25,212 nt of DNA from Tritrichomonas foetus (lineage: Eukaryota; Parabasalia; Tritrichomonadida; Tritrichomonadidae). Below are positions 16,651-25,212 of the stretch, in pieces. The position numbers and the translations under genes were made by a program. Position 1 is the stretch's first letter. Each line of letters begins with the position of its first letter. The stretch lies in the NCBI GenBank assembly GCA_001839685.1, contig MLAK01000975.1:16286-41497 (forward strand). The letters are read 5' to 3'. The notes under the pieces were generated by a model. It did not search any database. It was given only the letters and a program-made list of their open reading frames with translations, and was not told where the DNA came from.

Positions 16651-19647
16651 ATGTTGTTCTTTGTCTTTTTATTCTTATCTGAATCAAATATATTTCCAAC
16701 TGGGACAGCATTTTATAAAACAATTTCTTTTAATAAACAAAAAGAATTGAAGAAGCTAAAACATGTTTCTTCATCATTTGAACAATGGTATTATGTTTAT
16801 GTTGATTCAAAAGATCCATTGACATATTTAAACACAAAATATTCAATTAAAGCATCAACTGATAACCAAATCAGTTCTCGAACTTTTTTATTATATCTCA
16901 GTTCACACGAGATTTCTAAATTATCTAGTGATTCTTTGATTGAACTTCGTTCACTTGAACAAACAGAAAAATATATCCCAAAATCCACTTATAAACGATC
17001 ACATTCCTCAATTCGCTTTGAGCAAGAAAAACCAAAATTTCCCCAAACCAAAAACAACACAAAGAATAAAACAATCAAGTATTATGTTTTCATTTCCGAA
17101 ACACAACAATTGCCAACTTCCCAATATTATAAATTTGAATCACAAATAATCAAAAATTGTTATTTGATATCAATCACGAAAGAGCCAGGATCAGAGGAGA
17201 AAGCAATCAAAGAGCTATCTTCTTTACCATATGTTCAACTGATTTTACCATTTGAGAAGCCACACCTAAAAAATATGTTTGGAGCTGGATTTACTCAAAA
17301 AAACAGTCGTGAACCTAAATTACTCCCTGATACAAAACATGAATATTTCGAACGTTATATAAATGATAAAGGTATCACTGGTAAAGGTGAAGTTGTTACA
17401 GTTGTAGATTCTTTTATAGATATTAATCATGATATGTTTTATGATCCTAATGTGAGTGTTCCGTTCAATGATATCAATTTAGATCATCGTAAAATCATAT
17501 TTTATGATTGTGAATCAATCGATGAATATCACAATAAAATTGAAATCCGTGAACATGGTACACATGTCGCTGGGATCATTGCAGGACAGACTATTTGCGA
17601 TAATCAGTACTTAAAAGTGAATAACGGTATTGCACCTGATGCCAAATTAATGTATATGCTATTGAACGGATTTTATAATCAAGGCATAATTGTACAAACA
17701 GAGAAAATGAATAGCGTTAATTCTTCAATTTCTTCGAATAGCTGGGGATTAGATGATTTTAATCCAACCATGAATTGGATATATGGTAATTCAAATTTAT
17801 TTGATAATTTGATTTTTATTATGGCAGGTGGTAATGAGAGATACACTTTAGATGAAAATTGTGAATATTTTACCATCAATGATCCAGGAGGTAGTAAAAA
17901 TGTATTAGCTGTTGGTGCTATTGATTCGCTTACGTATACTACTAATAAAGTCATAATGAAAGATATGAATCGGAAATTGCCATCAATAAATCTTCAATTT
18001 ATGGAAGAACATTATCCTCCAGGAAAATTAGATTCTTTGAATCTTGATAGATATGATTTCATCATTGATTTTAATGTATTAATCACAGATGATGCAGATA
18101 TAGCATGCTTAAACTTGAATATTCCTGAATTGATTGTCATTTATTATGGGAAGGATAAATTAACATGTCCTAAATATGAAGGATATGCTTTTACAACATC
18201 AGATGAAGCAGTAATTCAATATCTTGAATCAAATAAAAGAATCTATTTATGGACTGAAAGGTATTTGAATCATAGTATTGAATATAAAGATTCAACATAT
18301 TCTTCTATTGGACCAGGCTATAAGGGAATATTAAAGCCAGATGTTGTCAGCCCAGGAACATATATTATTAGCGCGCTGTCGAGTGAAGAAAGTTATGAGT
18401 TTTATGGATGTCCTTCTGATGGTTTTCTATATGTAACATCTGGTACAAGTATGGCAACACCTAATGTTGCAGGTGCTGCAGCGCTAATAAATCAATTCTT
18501 TAAAGAAAAAAGAGATTTTCAATTAAATGGAGCAGATTTGCGAGCATTGATTATTGCATCAGCTTCAAGACCAGATCAAACGAATGAACCTGACATGTTT
18601 ATTGGTCATGGAGTTGTTGATTTATCAACAATATTATGTTTTGATCAAACTTTTGGAGTTGGAATTACCAAACAAGATAGTTATATTGAAAAATCGAATC
18701 ATATGATGACGAAAATCAAAGTTAAAAATAATGTATCTGATTTTCGAATTGTGTTATCATATTTTGATGTTGAATTGTATATTGAATCCATGATTCCAAT
18801 AATGAATGATTTAGATTTAGTTGTTATTTCACCAACTGGGAAAAGATACTTAGGGGATCATCGATCCGACGGAGATTCTGAACATTTTTCAACTAATGAA
18901 AAAGTAATTATTTCGAAAGATGAACTAGAACTTGGTGAATATGAAATTCATGTTTATTCTAATGTTAATGATCCACAAAAGTTTTCTATTGTTGCAGTTG
19001 GTCCTATTGATGATCAACTTTTAACATTTAAAGAAACATTAGAATGTGGATGTGATAAATGTACTAAACATGGTAAATGTAAATGTGATTCACTACATGT
19101 TGGTAATCATTGTCAAACAGAAATCATTGAAATGTTGGATAAAGAATCTAAAATTCCTATTCTTCATAATTCTATCAAACGTGTTTTCTTAAATTTCACA
19201 ACAATTGATAGTATCACTATTCAACGCCCTGATTCATACAAAGGTTTTAATTCAAACATCTGGCTAGGAAGAAAATGTCATTCAGCATTGAGTGATTATG
19301 AAACATATATCCAGTTAGAAAATGTGGAAACAAATATTACTCTTGATTCTAATGAACCACTTTGTCTTGCTATTTTTAATAATTATTTCACTGATCAAGA
19401 ATATACAATTGATGTTATTGGAGAAAGTATCGATGCTGAGACAAAAACATCATCTTCATCTACAAATGAGTCTGATGAAAACGAAAATAACAAAGATAAA
19501 GAAATCACGAAATTACGTTTAGGATTAATTTTAACTGGTTCGATTTTAGGCAGCGTTATTATTATTATTGTTGTATTGTTTATTGTGATGTTCCTTCTTC
19601 GTCGAAAACATGATACAGGAACCACACAACAAGGATACAATCCTTAA
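16651..19647 (+). CDS. Membrane-anchored subtilisin-like serine protease (S8 family)
   Basis: The first ATG (16651) begins a signal peptide (MLFFVFLFLS), giving 998 residues. After a long prodomain (about 20-235) the S8 catalytic domain shows all key residues: Asp253 (VVDS), His302 (EHGTHVAG), the oxyanion Asn395 (MAGGNE) and Ser600 (GTSMATP). About 110 residues between the GAIDS strand and the SSIGP...KPDVVSPG element probably form a protease-associated-type insertion. Downstream are a beta-rich P-like domain (about 685-785), a cysteine-dense EGF-like module (799-821), a Ser/Asn/Glu-rich stalk, a transmembrane segment (957-983) and a short basic cytosolic tail. So it is a type I surface or endosomal protease. 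Trichomonads have many such subtilisins, linked to surface proteolysis. The stop runs into TAAA. Confidence 0.95.
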   Translation: MLFFVFLFLSESNIFPTGTAFYKTISFNKQKELKKLKHVSSSFEQWYYVYVDSKDPLTYLNTKYSIKASTDNQISSRTFLLYLSSHEISKLSSDSLIELRSLEQTEKYIPKSTYKRSHSSIRFEQEKPKFPQTKNNTKNKTIKYYVFISETQQLPTSQYYKFESQIIKNCYLISITKEPGSEEKAIKELSSLPYVQLILPFEKPHLKNMFGAGFTQKNSREPKLLPDTKHEYFERYINDKGITGKGEVVTVVDSFIDINHDMFYDPNVSVPFNDINLDHRKIIFYDCESIDEYHNKIEIREHGTHVAGIIAGQTICDNQYLKVNNGIAPDAKLMYMLLNGFYNQGIIVQTEKMNSVNSSISSNSWGLDDFNPTMNWIYGNSNLFDNLIFIMAGGNERYTLDENCEYFTINDPGGSKNVLAVGAIDSLTYTTNKVIMKDMNRKLPSINLQFMEEHYPPGKLDSLNLDRYDFIIDFNVLITDDADIACLNLNIPELIVIYYGKDKLTCPKYEGYAFTTSDEAVIQYLESNKRIYLWTERYLNHSIEYKDSTYSSIGPGYKGILKPDVVSPGTYIISALSSEESYEFYGCPSDGFLYVTSGTSMATPNVAGAAALINQFFKEKRDFQLNGADLRALIIASASRPDQTNEPDMFIGHGVVDLSTILCFDQTFGVGITKQDSYIEKSNHMMTKIKVKNNVSDFRIVLSYFDVELYIESMIPIMNDLDLVVISPTGKRYLGDHRSDGDSEHFSTNEKVIISKDELELGEYEIHVYSNVNDPQKFSIVAVGPIDDQLLTFKETLECGCDKCTKHGKCKCDSLHVGNHCQTEIIEMLDKESKIPILHNSIKRVFLNFTTIDSITIQRPDSYKGFNSNIWLGRKCHSALSDYETYIQLENVETNITLDSNEPLCLAIFNNYFTDQEYTIDVIGESIDAETKTSSSSTNESDENENNKDKEITKLRLGLILTGSILGSVIIIIVVLFIVMFLLRRKHDTGTTQQGYNP

Positions 19648-20002
19648 AATACCCGAATAAGTAACTATTAATAAACAATTTACTGAGTACTATGATTATT
19701 ATAAAATTATATTTTTGTATAAATTATATATTAAATCAAAATCTTTTTTATGTGATCAAAGTTGAAATGTTTCAATAAAAGAAAGCTAATTGACCTAGAA
19801 ATTTGTAAATAATAGTAAATATCTATATTTATTATTTTTTCCCATTTCGAAATGAACTTCTGGTTCAGGTTACGTGAATCGATGAAATGTCGTACGTTAA
19901 TTATATTGAAAAAGTTAATATCTTTCAAAATTGATCAATCATGAATTGTGATATGAAATATATTTTATAAACCACAGAAAAATTGAGAAGATTACATTCA
20001 AA
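19648..20002. other. Intergenic region before the nucleoporin gene
   Basis: This 355-bp AT-rich gap has an AACTTTTTCA motif (minus, 19907-19916) about 86 bp before the nucleoporin ATG. No gene, repeat array or RNA was recognised. Confidence 0.5.
19907..19916 (-). promoter_or_regulatory. AACTTTTTCA motif before the nucleoporin gene
   Basis: A ten-base match on the minus strand, 86 bp before the ATG at 20003. No TCAYTW initiator was found close to this start. Confidence 0.45.
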
Positions 20003-23000
20003 ATGATGGCTTCGACTTTCGATCAAGATAATAACTTTATTATCAAAAACATTCGAAAGTGTTATGAAGTCGACGAAAAAGTATCCAATTTTTTTGAATT
20101 ATTACCGCCTTCTGATGAATTTGTTGATGATCGATACGATCAAGTCGAAATAACCAACGATGTCGCAATTATCACCAACACGAAACCGTACCCACAAAAA
20201 GTCGAGCAAATTGCCTTGTCAGCAAACAACCGAGTTTACTTTGGCGCCTTCATTCCAATTAATCATTATTCTTGCATTGTTGATAATCAACTTTTGATGT
20301 GGCCGTTTGAATACAATGACGATCCAAAAAATGTAACAGTCATCACTGAAAAAGCTGAGCTTGTCACTGCTGTATCTTGCGGGCCAAAAAATTCGAATGT
20401 ATTCGTCGATAAAGTTAAAAACGTCGTAGTAGTCGCAACAAACAGATATATCGCAATTTATCCTTTCACAACCAAAATCGTTACAGAAGACCCAATTAAG
20501 GTCCCAATCAGTTCAATTATCACAACTATTTCGATTTCTGAAAAAGGTCAAATTTTTGTTGGAAGTGATGTTGGTGATATCTTCTGGATTGAATATAACA
20601 TAAGCAAATGGATTCCATCAAAATGTTCAGTTCATGCTCGAAATTTGACCTCTGGTTCACTTTTTCAATACTGTCCAAAAATTTTGAGATTTACACATTC
20701 CATTTCTCAGATTTCAATTTGTTCACTCGATGATGATTCCCACTTCGTGGCAGTCCTCGATTCTGAATCAAATATTATTTTCTATTCATTAAAAGACAAC
20801 AAATTGAAAGAACTCTCGAAATATGAGCATAAAAAAAATGATCAAAATATTATATCAATTTCTTCCATTCCGATTTCCGATTCCACATTTACACGTTTTA
20901 TAGCATTCACTGAGAAAGGCGATAGGCTCTTCTTTAGTTGGACTTACAATTCCAAAGAAGAAATTGAAATTATATTACGCCAAATAAGACTTGGTCCCAC
21001 TTTTTTCAGCGATAAACAATTAATTGATGCAAAATATTCACTAGGTGTATCTGTTTTTTTATTCAACAAATATTTGGTGATTACTCGTACAAAACAATCA
21101 ACTCATATTGCTGATATCAATCCAAGTGAAGAAATTGCTATTTTTGCAATTCCATCTGACGGTTTAATTTTTGAGCGAGGTGGTCATATTTTCAGTAACC
21201 AGCCATTTAAACTATTCAATAATGAGATGCTTTGGCAGCACCTCATTTCTGCAGCACCAGGTTATTTAATGACTTCCAGTGGAGTGAATGTTGTCACATT
21301 TTCTTTACCTGTTGACCGTTTAAGTCGAATATTAAATGAATCAAATGGAAACTACACTGATTCTGTGGTTAAATGGATGAAAGAATACCATGATGAAAGT
21401 GAATCATCTGCCTGCGCTTTACTCCTGGCAGCCAAGTATCCTCCACGCGAGCGAAATCAAGTTTTGATTGTTTTATATCAATTTTCGAAACTTTTAACTA
21501 AGAATCAGGAATTTGATCCTGATTCTGTCCCTGAATCATGCTCGGCATTCATTCTTAGAGCTGCTAGACTTCTTACACCAATATGGAATTCCCCTGTCTT
21601 TATTAATGAAAAGAAAAAAATTCAAATTAATCGATTATTTAATCAACTTCCTTCAAATTTCCTTCAAAACTTGAAAACATTAATTGAATTGGCAAATGAT
21701 TACTTACACATTAAAATAAACACAGAACAAAAGAAAGAAAGTATCAAAGAAGCCTCAATTATCCAAAAATTCATTCTTTTTATGAAATCAATTATTTCAA
21801 CGATCACTTTTATTCAAATTTTAAGAACTTTGAATGTGAATGATCTAACAAAATCAATGGAAAAAGTCGCACCAGAATATAAAGAACGATTGTTGAATAT
21901 GCCTTTCGGTTCTGATGATGAAAATATAAAAACACAAACTCTATTTGAATCTTTGCGAGAATTCGCAGCAGCTCTGTTTAAAGGCGGTTCAGAAAATAAT
22001 ATGCAAGCGCTTCAATTTCGTCTGTTTCAAGAATGTCCTGATTTCTTCTGTGAAGCTGATTCAAAAATCCTTGATGCAATGGAATCCACTGAAAAAGCCG
22101 ATCCAAACACTCCTGCTACACAATTACCCATTCTTCAAGCTGCCTGCGATGTCTTTGTTAAACATTCTTCACGTCCTTTGAAACTAAGCGATATTTGCTT
22201 CTATTTCGGAAGACTTCAGTTCTATCAAGGAATAATTGATGTTTCACTTAGTCGTGCTGCAGCACTTGATCCAGTCCAAAATGCACTGCAGTGGTATAAG
22301 GGCGGCTGTCAAGAAGATGACGAAGAAGGAAAAGAAGCATTTGATAAACGGTATTATTGCTATCAATATATATTTGAAATATCAAATAATCCACAAGCTT
22401 TCCCACTCATTCTTAAAACATCTGATGAATTGTTCCATATATGCTTCTACCATTATTTAATTGAAAAGAATGATGAAGCAATCCTTGAGCGTCTTTTCTC
22501 AACAACTACACTTTACTTAGAAGCATATCTGAAAGATAAAGCACCACAATACCTTTGGATGTATCAGGCACGTCATAAAAAATATGAAAATGCTGCAAAA
22601 CTTCTTCTAAATTTAGTAAAAACAGATAAAAATAGTATATTAGAAACTCGAATTGCATGGTTACTTAAAGTTATTGGATTTGCTCGCGGTTCAGGCAGTT
22701 CAATTATTCTTCATGAAGCTCAACAACTTCATCGTTTAGCCATCATCCAAACTAAATATAACACTCTCATTAAAGACATAAACAACATACAAAACAACAT
22801 ACAAAATAATAGTACGGATATTTCGGGAGTTCAACTTTTGTCTTATCAGAAATTATTTGATAAATGTTCAGCCCACGGATTTTGGGATTTAGTACTTCAA
22901 ATATTTGCTTGTTGTCCAATTGATGGATTAAATAAAAAGCATGCAATTTCTCAAGCATGGGAAAACTTTTTAACTGAACAACTTTGGAGTGATCCCCTTT

Positions 23001-23386
23001 CGCTTGCTCAAATGAAGATCAAGAATGTAATTAATGGAATCGAAAAGACAAATGAAGTTTTGGATCCTTCCATTCTTATTCCTGTTCTTGAAAACTTCAA
23101 ATACAACAAAAATGGACCACTTCAGTGGGCTTGCGATACTCTCAAGGAGTGTCACATCTCTCTGCATGATATTCTTGATGGTTATTTACGCTTGTTGAAT
23201 AAACAAGAGCTAGAAGCAGATAAAAAAGCAGATTTTATATATATTACGGCAATTTTAACACAGAATAATGCAACTGTTCATCAAAGAAAATTCGACGATT
23301 CAATTGAATGGTTCATAAGGAATGCAAAATCACAGAGCTACTACGAAGACGCTTTCAAACTTATGCATTCACTTTCATTAATGTAA
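20003..23386 (+). CDS. Nup155/Nup170-type scaffold nucleoporin
   Basis: The protein has 1127 residues; ATGs at 20003 and 20006 are both possible. Nup155 proteins are inner-ring scaffolds of the nuclear pore, with an N-terminal beta-propeller and a C-terminal alpha-solenoid. Here residues about 60-105 carry the family signature: a YPQKVEQIALS stretch, then CIVDNQLLMWPFEYND (91-106), equivalent to the ID..L.LW.Y element. Beta-rich sequence continues to about 460 (VISVSS-like blades, a GSDVGDIFWIEYN strand), and helical sequence fills the rest. A short Asn/Gln-Ile repeat (NNIQNNIQNN) sits in a loop near 930. There are no FG repeats or membrane segments, as expected for this class. Length is somewhat below the human protein (1391). 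The stop runs into TAAA. Confidence 0.88.
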   Translation: MMASTFDQDNNFIIKNIRKCYEVDEKVSNFFELLPPSDEFVDDRYDQVEITNDVAIITNTKPYPQKVEQIALSANNRVYFGAFIPINHYSCIVDNQLLMWPFEYNDDPKNVTVITEKAELVTAVSCGPKNSNVFVDKVKNVVVVATNRYIAIYPFTTKIVTEDPIKVPISSIITTISISEKGQIFVGSDVGDIFWIEYNISKWIPSKCSVHARNLTSGSLFQYCPKILRFTHSISQISICSLDDDSHFVAVLDSESNIIFYSLKDNKLKELSKYEHKKNDQNIISISSIPISDSTFTRFIAFTEKGDRLFFSWTYNSKEEIEIILRQIRLGPTFFSDKQLIDAKYSLGVSVFLFNKYLVITRTKQSTHIADINPSEEIAIFAIPSDGLIFERGGHIFSNQPFKLFNNEMLWQHLISAAPGYLMTSSGVNVVTFSLPVDRLSRILNESNGNYTDSVVKWMKEYHDESESSACALLLAAKYPPRERNQVLIVLYQFSKLLTKNQEFDPDSVPESCSAFILRAARLLTPIWNSPVFINEKKKIQINRLFNQLPSNFLQNLKTLIELANDYLHIKINTEQKKESIKEASIIQKFILFMKSIISTITFIQILRTLNVNDLTKSMEKVAPEYKERLLNMPFGSDDENIKTQTLFESLREFAAALFKGGSENNMQALQFRLFQECPDFFCEADSKILDAMESTEKADPNTPATQLPILQAACDVFVKHSSRPLKLSDICFYFGRLQFYQGIIDVSLSRAAALDPVQNALQWYKGGCQEDDEEGKEAFDKRYYCYQYIFEISNNPQAFPLILKTSDELFHICFYHYLIEKNDEAILERLFSTTTLYLEAYLKDKAPQYLWMYQARHKKYENAAKLLLNLVKTDKNSILETRIAWLLKVIGFARGSGSSIILHEAQQLHRLAIIQTKYNTLIKDINNIQNNIQNNSTDISGVQLLSYQKLFDKCSAHGFWDLVLQIFACCPIDGLNKKHAISQAWENFLTEQLWSDPLSLAQMKIKNVINGIEKTNEVLDPSILIPVLENFKYNKNGPLQWACDTLKECHISLHDILDGYLRLLNKQELEADKKADFIYITAILTQNNATVHQRKFDDSIEWFIRNAKSQSYYEDAFKLMHSLSLM

Positions 23387-23434
23387 ATTAGATATCATAA
23401 AATATATTTTATATTACTTAATTTTGACTGACTC

Positions 23435-23498
23435 TATTCTTTAATATACCTTTTCTTTAATATACCTTTTCTTTAATATATCTATTCTTTAACATTTT
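23435..23498. repeat. 16-bp tandem repeat, four units
   Basis: Four units in exact register, TATTCTTTAATATACC, TTTTCTTTAATATACC, TTTTCTTTAATATATC and TATTCTTTAACATTTT, lie in the 242-bp gap between the converging nucleoporin and amino-acid transporter genes. The gap has no other recognised feature and no AACTTTTT core. Confidence 0.85.
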
Positions 23499-23628
23499 TT
23501 GTTCATCATGAGGGCACCTATAATGTTTATTTATTTTCGAGTGTTTGGAGAAATGAACAATAAATACGAATGAGTAAAGAATCGATAGAAATTGATTGGC
23601 ATGACTATATTTATTATATAAATAATCA

Positions 23629-24954
23629 TTAAAGATCTTTATACACTTGAATAGCTTCAACGACTGAGAAGTATGTCGATATTATTGCAAAAACGATTCC
23701 AAAGATTGCCATTAAAATACTTCCAATGTTTGAGTAATGCTTGAGTTCTTTCTTCGTCGATTTTAACCAAAGAATGGCTGGGAAAATAAAAGCAACTGCA
23801 AAACCTCCACTTGCACTACCAATTGCAAGCGCCATTTTAGCCTGAGGCAAAAACATAGCAATAACTAATGGAATTAAACAGGTGATTACCAAAATAATCG
23901 CACGCTTTGCTCCAACAAGCATATCTGAATTATTTTCTTTGTAAATGAGTTCACTCCAAGTTCCTGCAACACTTTTACTTACGAGTGGGAATGAAAAGTT
24001 TACAATTAAAAAGAATGCAACTCTCACAACAGTTATAGCAATATCATCAGGTGAGAAATTCAATAAAATATTGGGATTGGTGTTTTCACCAAATATTAAA
24101 TAACCAAGAATAGATGGGAAAATAACGAAGAAGAAGCATAGTCCCATTGCCCACCTTGAAATAATCTTACGTGCTTGATAATTTTCTTCGGAATGGTGAA
24201 TAATAGGAATTGATATTGATGGCAAGTTAAAAGTTTCACTATAAATAGCAAGTGCAGAAAAAATGGATAAATCAATCCGAGCTAATGAATAATTGTTTGA
24301 AGGTAAAATTGACTCATCTTTCAAATAGACAGTGGCTTCATAAATCATCACTGCACAATAAATAACAACACAAATTACTGTTATTGTGGATATCCATGAT
24401 ATTACACGAATATCCTTAGGTATGGTAATTGGAATTGGCAAAAGCAATGAATAAACCAAAATGCATAAGGCATGATAGCCAAGTGGCCTTAAATCAATAT
24501 TAGCTTTATCAAACCATGATGTTATAATGTCACCACCTATAATCAAATAGGCCAACTGGTTTGGAATGAGAAACAATAATGAAAATATTGAATAAATGAC
24601 TTCACCGAGTTTCCCTAGTACTACATTTACAAGAGAATCATATCCGGAAACTTCAAATCGAAGCTGGAGCTTGAAAATCATAACCGTTGCAACATGTGAT
24701 ATGAGCGTCACCAAAAAAATTAAAATTGTCGAAGGAATAATACCGGTACTATGCATTGAATTAGGCATTGCGATGATACCAGCGCCGAGTAAAGTATTCA
24801 ATAAATTGATTGTCGTCATGATTTTGCCCGTGCGTCGAGGAAGAGGTTCGATATCAGGAATTACAGGATCGGTTTCTGTTTTCTTTTCGGTTTCGTCTTC
24901 AACTAAATCGGTCTCGAGACTCTTTAACGAAAGTTTATGTGCATCATCACTCAT
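23629..24954 (-). CDS. Amino-acid transporter, AAAP family (AVT/SLC38 type)
   Basis: This 441-residue protein has an acidic cytosolic N-terminus (1-40) and about eleven membrane segments. The first segment carries the family signature INLLNTLLGAGIIAMP (49-64), the broken helix that binds substrate in SNAT and AVT transporters. Later features fit too: a YSETFNLPSISIPI stretch (about 238-251) and a GYLIFGE element (about 284-290), close to the G.L.FG motif common in this family. Members move neutral amino acids in symport with H+ or Na+ across plasma or lysosomal membranes; substrate and location here are unknown. The start is a true ATG, with a TCATTT initiator-like site (24964-24969, minus strand) about 13 nt upstream and two AACTTTTT motifs further back. 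Confidence 0.93.
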   Translation of the reverse strand: MSDDAHKLSLKSLETDLVEDETEKKTETDPVIPDIEPLPRRTGKIMTTINLLNTLLGAGIIAMPNSMHSTGIIPSTILIFLVTLISHVATVMIFKLQLRFEVSGYDSLVNVVLGKLGEVIYSIFSLLFLIPNQLAYLIIGGDIITSWFDKANIDLRPLGYHALCILVYSLLLPIPITIPKDIRVISWISTITVICVVIYCAVMIYEATVYLKDESILPSNNYSLARIDLSIFSALAIYSETFNLPSISIPIIHHSEENYQARKIISRWAMGLCFFFVIFPSILGYLIFGENTNPNILLNFSPDDIAITVVRVAFFLIVNFSFPLVSKSVAGTWSELIYKENNSDMLVGAKRAIILVITCLIPLVIAMFLPQAKMALAIGSASGGFAVAFIFPAILWLKSTKKELKHYSNIGSILMAIFGIVFAIISTYFSVVEAIQVYKDL

Positions 24955-25212
24955 GATTGTTTCAAATGACGATTATTTTATTTGTCAGATTGAATAAATA
25001 ATTATCAAAAAGTTGTGATTGGTCTTTCAAATGATCATGATGAGCCTTTAAAGAGTAAGAAGGTCAAAGAAAAAGTTACCGTTCAATTCTCTTTTTTTTT
25101 TTTTTTTATTTGCTGAAAGAATCAATATATTCAAAGGATTTTGACCATTTATATAGATGTATACAAACCAAATAGTCTTAACGTACGAAATCACTAAAAT
25201 GATCCTTATCAT
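24955..25212. promoter_or_regulatory. Promoter region of the amino-acid transporter
   Basis: Reading away from the ATG at 24954, this stretch has a TCATTT initiator-like site (24964-24969, minus strand), AACTTTTTGA (25005-25014, minus), AACTTTTTCT (25068-25077, minus) and a T16 run on the plus strand (25092-25107), a type of tract that often excludes nucleosomes. Nothing coding was seen before the window ends. Confidence 0.5.

Noticed and set aside
19322..19640. Overlapping frames on both strands near the 3' end of the protease gene
   Set aside because: They are shadow frames of the confident protease coding sequence.

Overview
The window looks like nuclear DNA of an AT-rich parabasalid protist, most likely a trichomonad close to Tritrichomonas. 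The grounds are: long intronless reading frames on both strands; clearly eukaryotic products (P4-ATPase, clathrin light chain, Nup155-type nucleoporin, DHHC acyltransferase, CDC123-type ATP-grasp protein); standard stop codons; stop codons that often run into TAAA, the trichomonad poly(A) signal; and TCAYTW initiator-like sequences a short way before several start codons. The species is inferred, not proven.

Layout. 1-1662 holds a 16-bp minisatellite at the left edge, AT-rich DNA and possible gene relics. 1663-2274 (-) is a small protein with a ubiquitin-like pattern. 3138-4136 (+) is a DHYC-type palmitoyltransferase relative whose zinc-binding cysteines are gone. 4751-5062 (-) is a small GC-rich orphan frame. 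5754-9116 (+) is a P4-ATPase (lipid flippase) with unusual motif variants. 9432-10385 (-) is a low-complexity tail-anchored protein. 10899-11266 is a 19/20-bp purine-rich minisatellite. 11293-11967 (-) is a two-pass membrane protein with clustered CDK-type sites. 12126-12998 (+) is a clathrin light chain. 13064-13233 is a 17-bp minisatellite. 13292-14665 (+) is a TauE/SafE-type transporter with a cysteine-rich ectodomain. 14785-15918 (+) is a CDC123-clade protein. 16651-19647 (+) is a membrane-anchored subtilisin-like protease. 20003-23386 (+) is a Nup155-like nucleoporin. 23435-23498 is a short 16-bp repeat. 23629-24954 (-) is an amino-acid transporter of the AVT/SLC38 type.

The genes do not form an operon or pathway. 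A loose membrane theme runs through them: lipid flipping, acylation, coat protein, transport, surface protease, nuclear pore.

The most interesting non-coding signal is a 10-bp motif, AACTTTTT(C/G)A. By hand I count 14 intergenic copies of the AACTTTTT core in either orientation. All 14 continue with C or G. None lies in the three gaps between converging gene ends, and nine of the twelve gene calls have a copy within about 120 bp of the start codon. I propose it as a core-promoter element, perhaps an alternative to the initiator.
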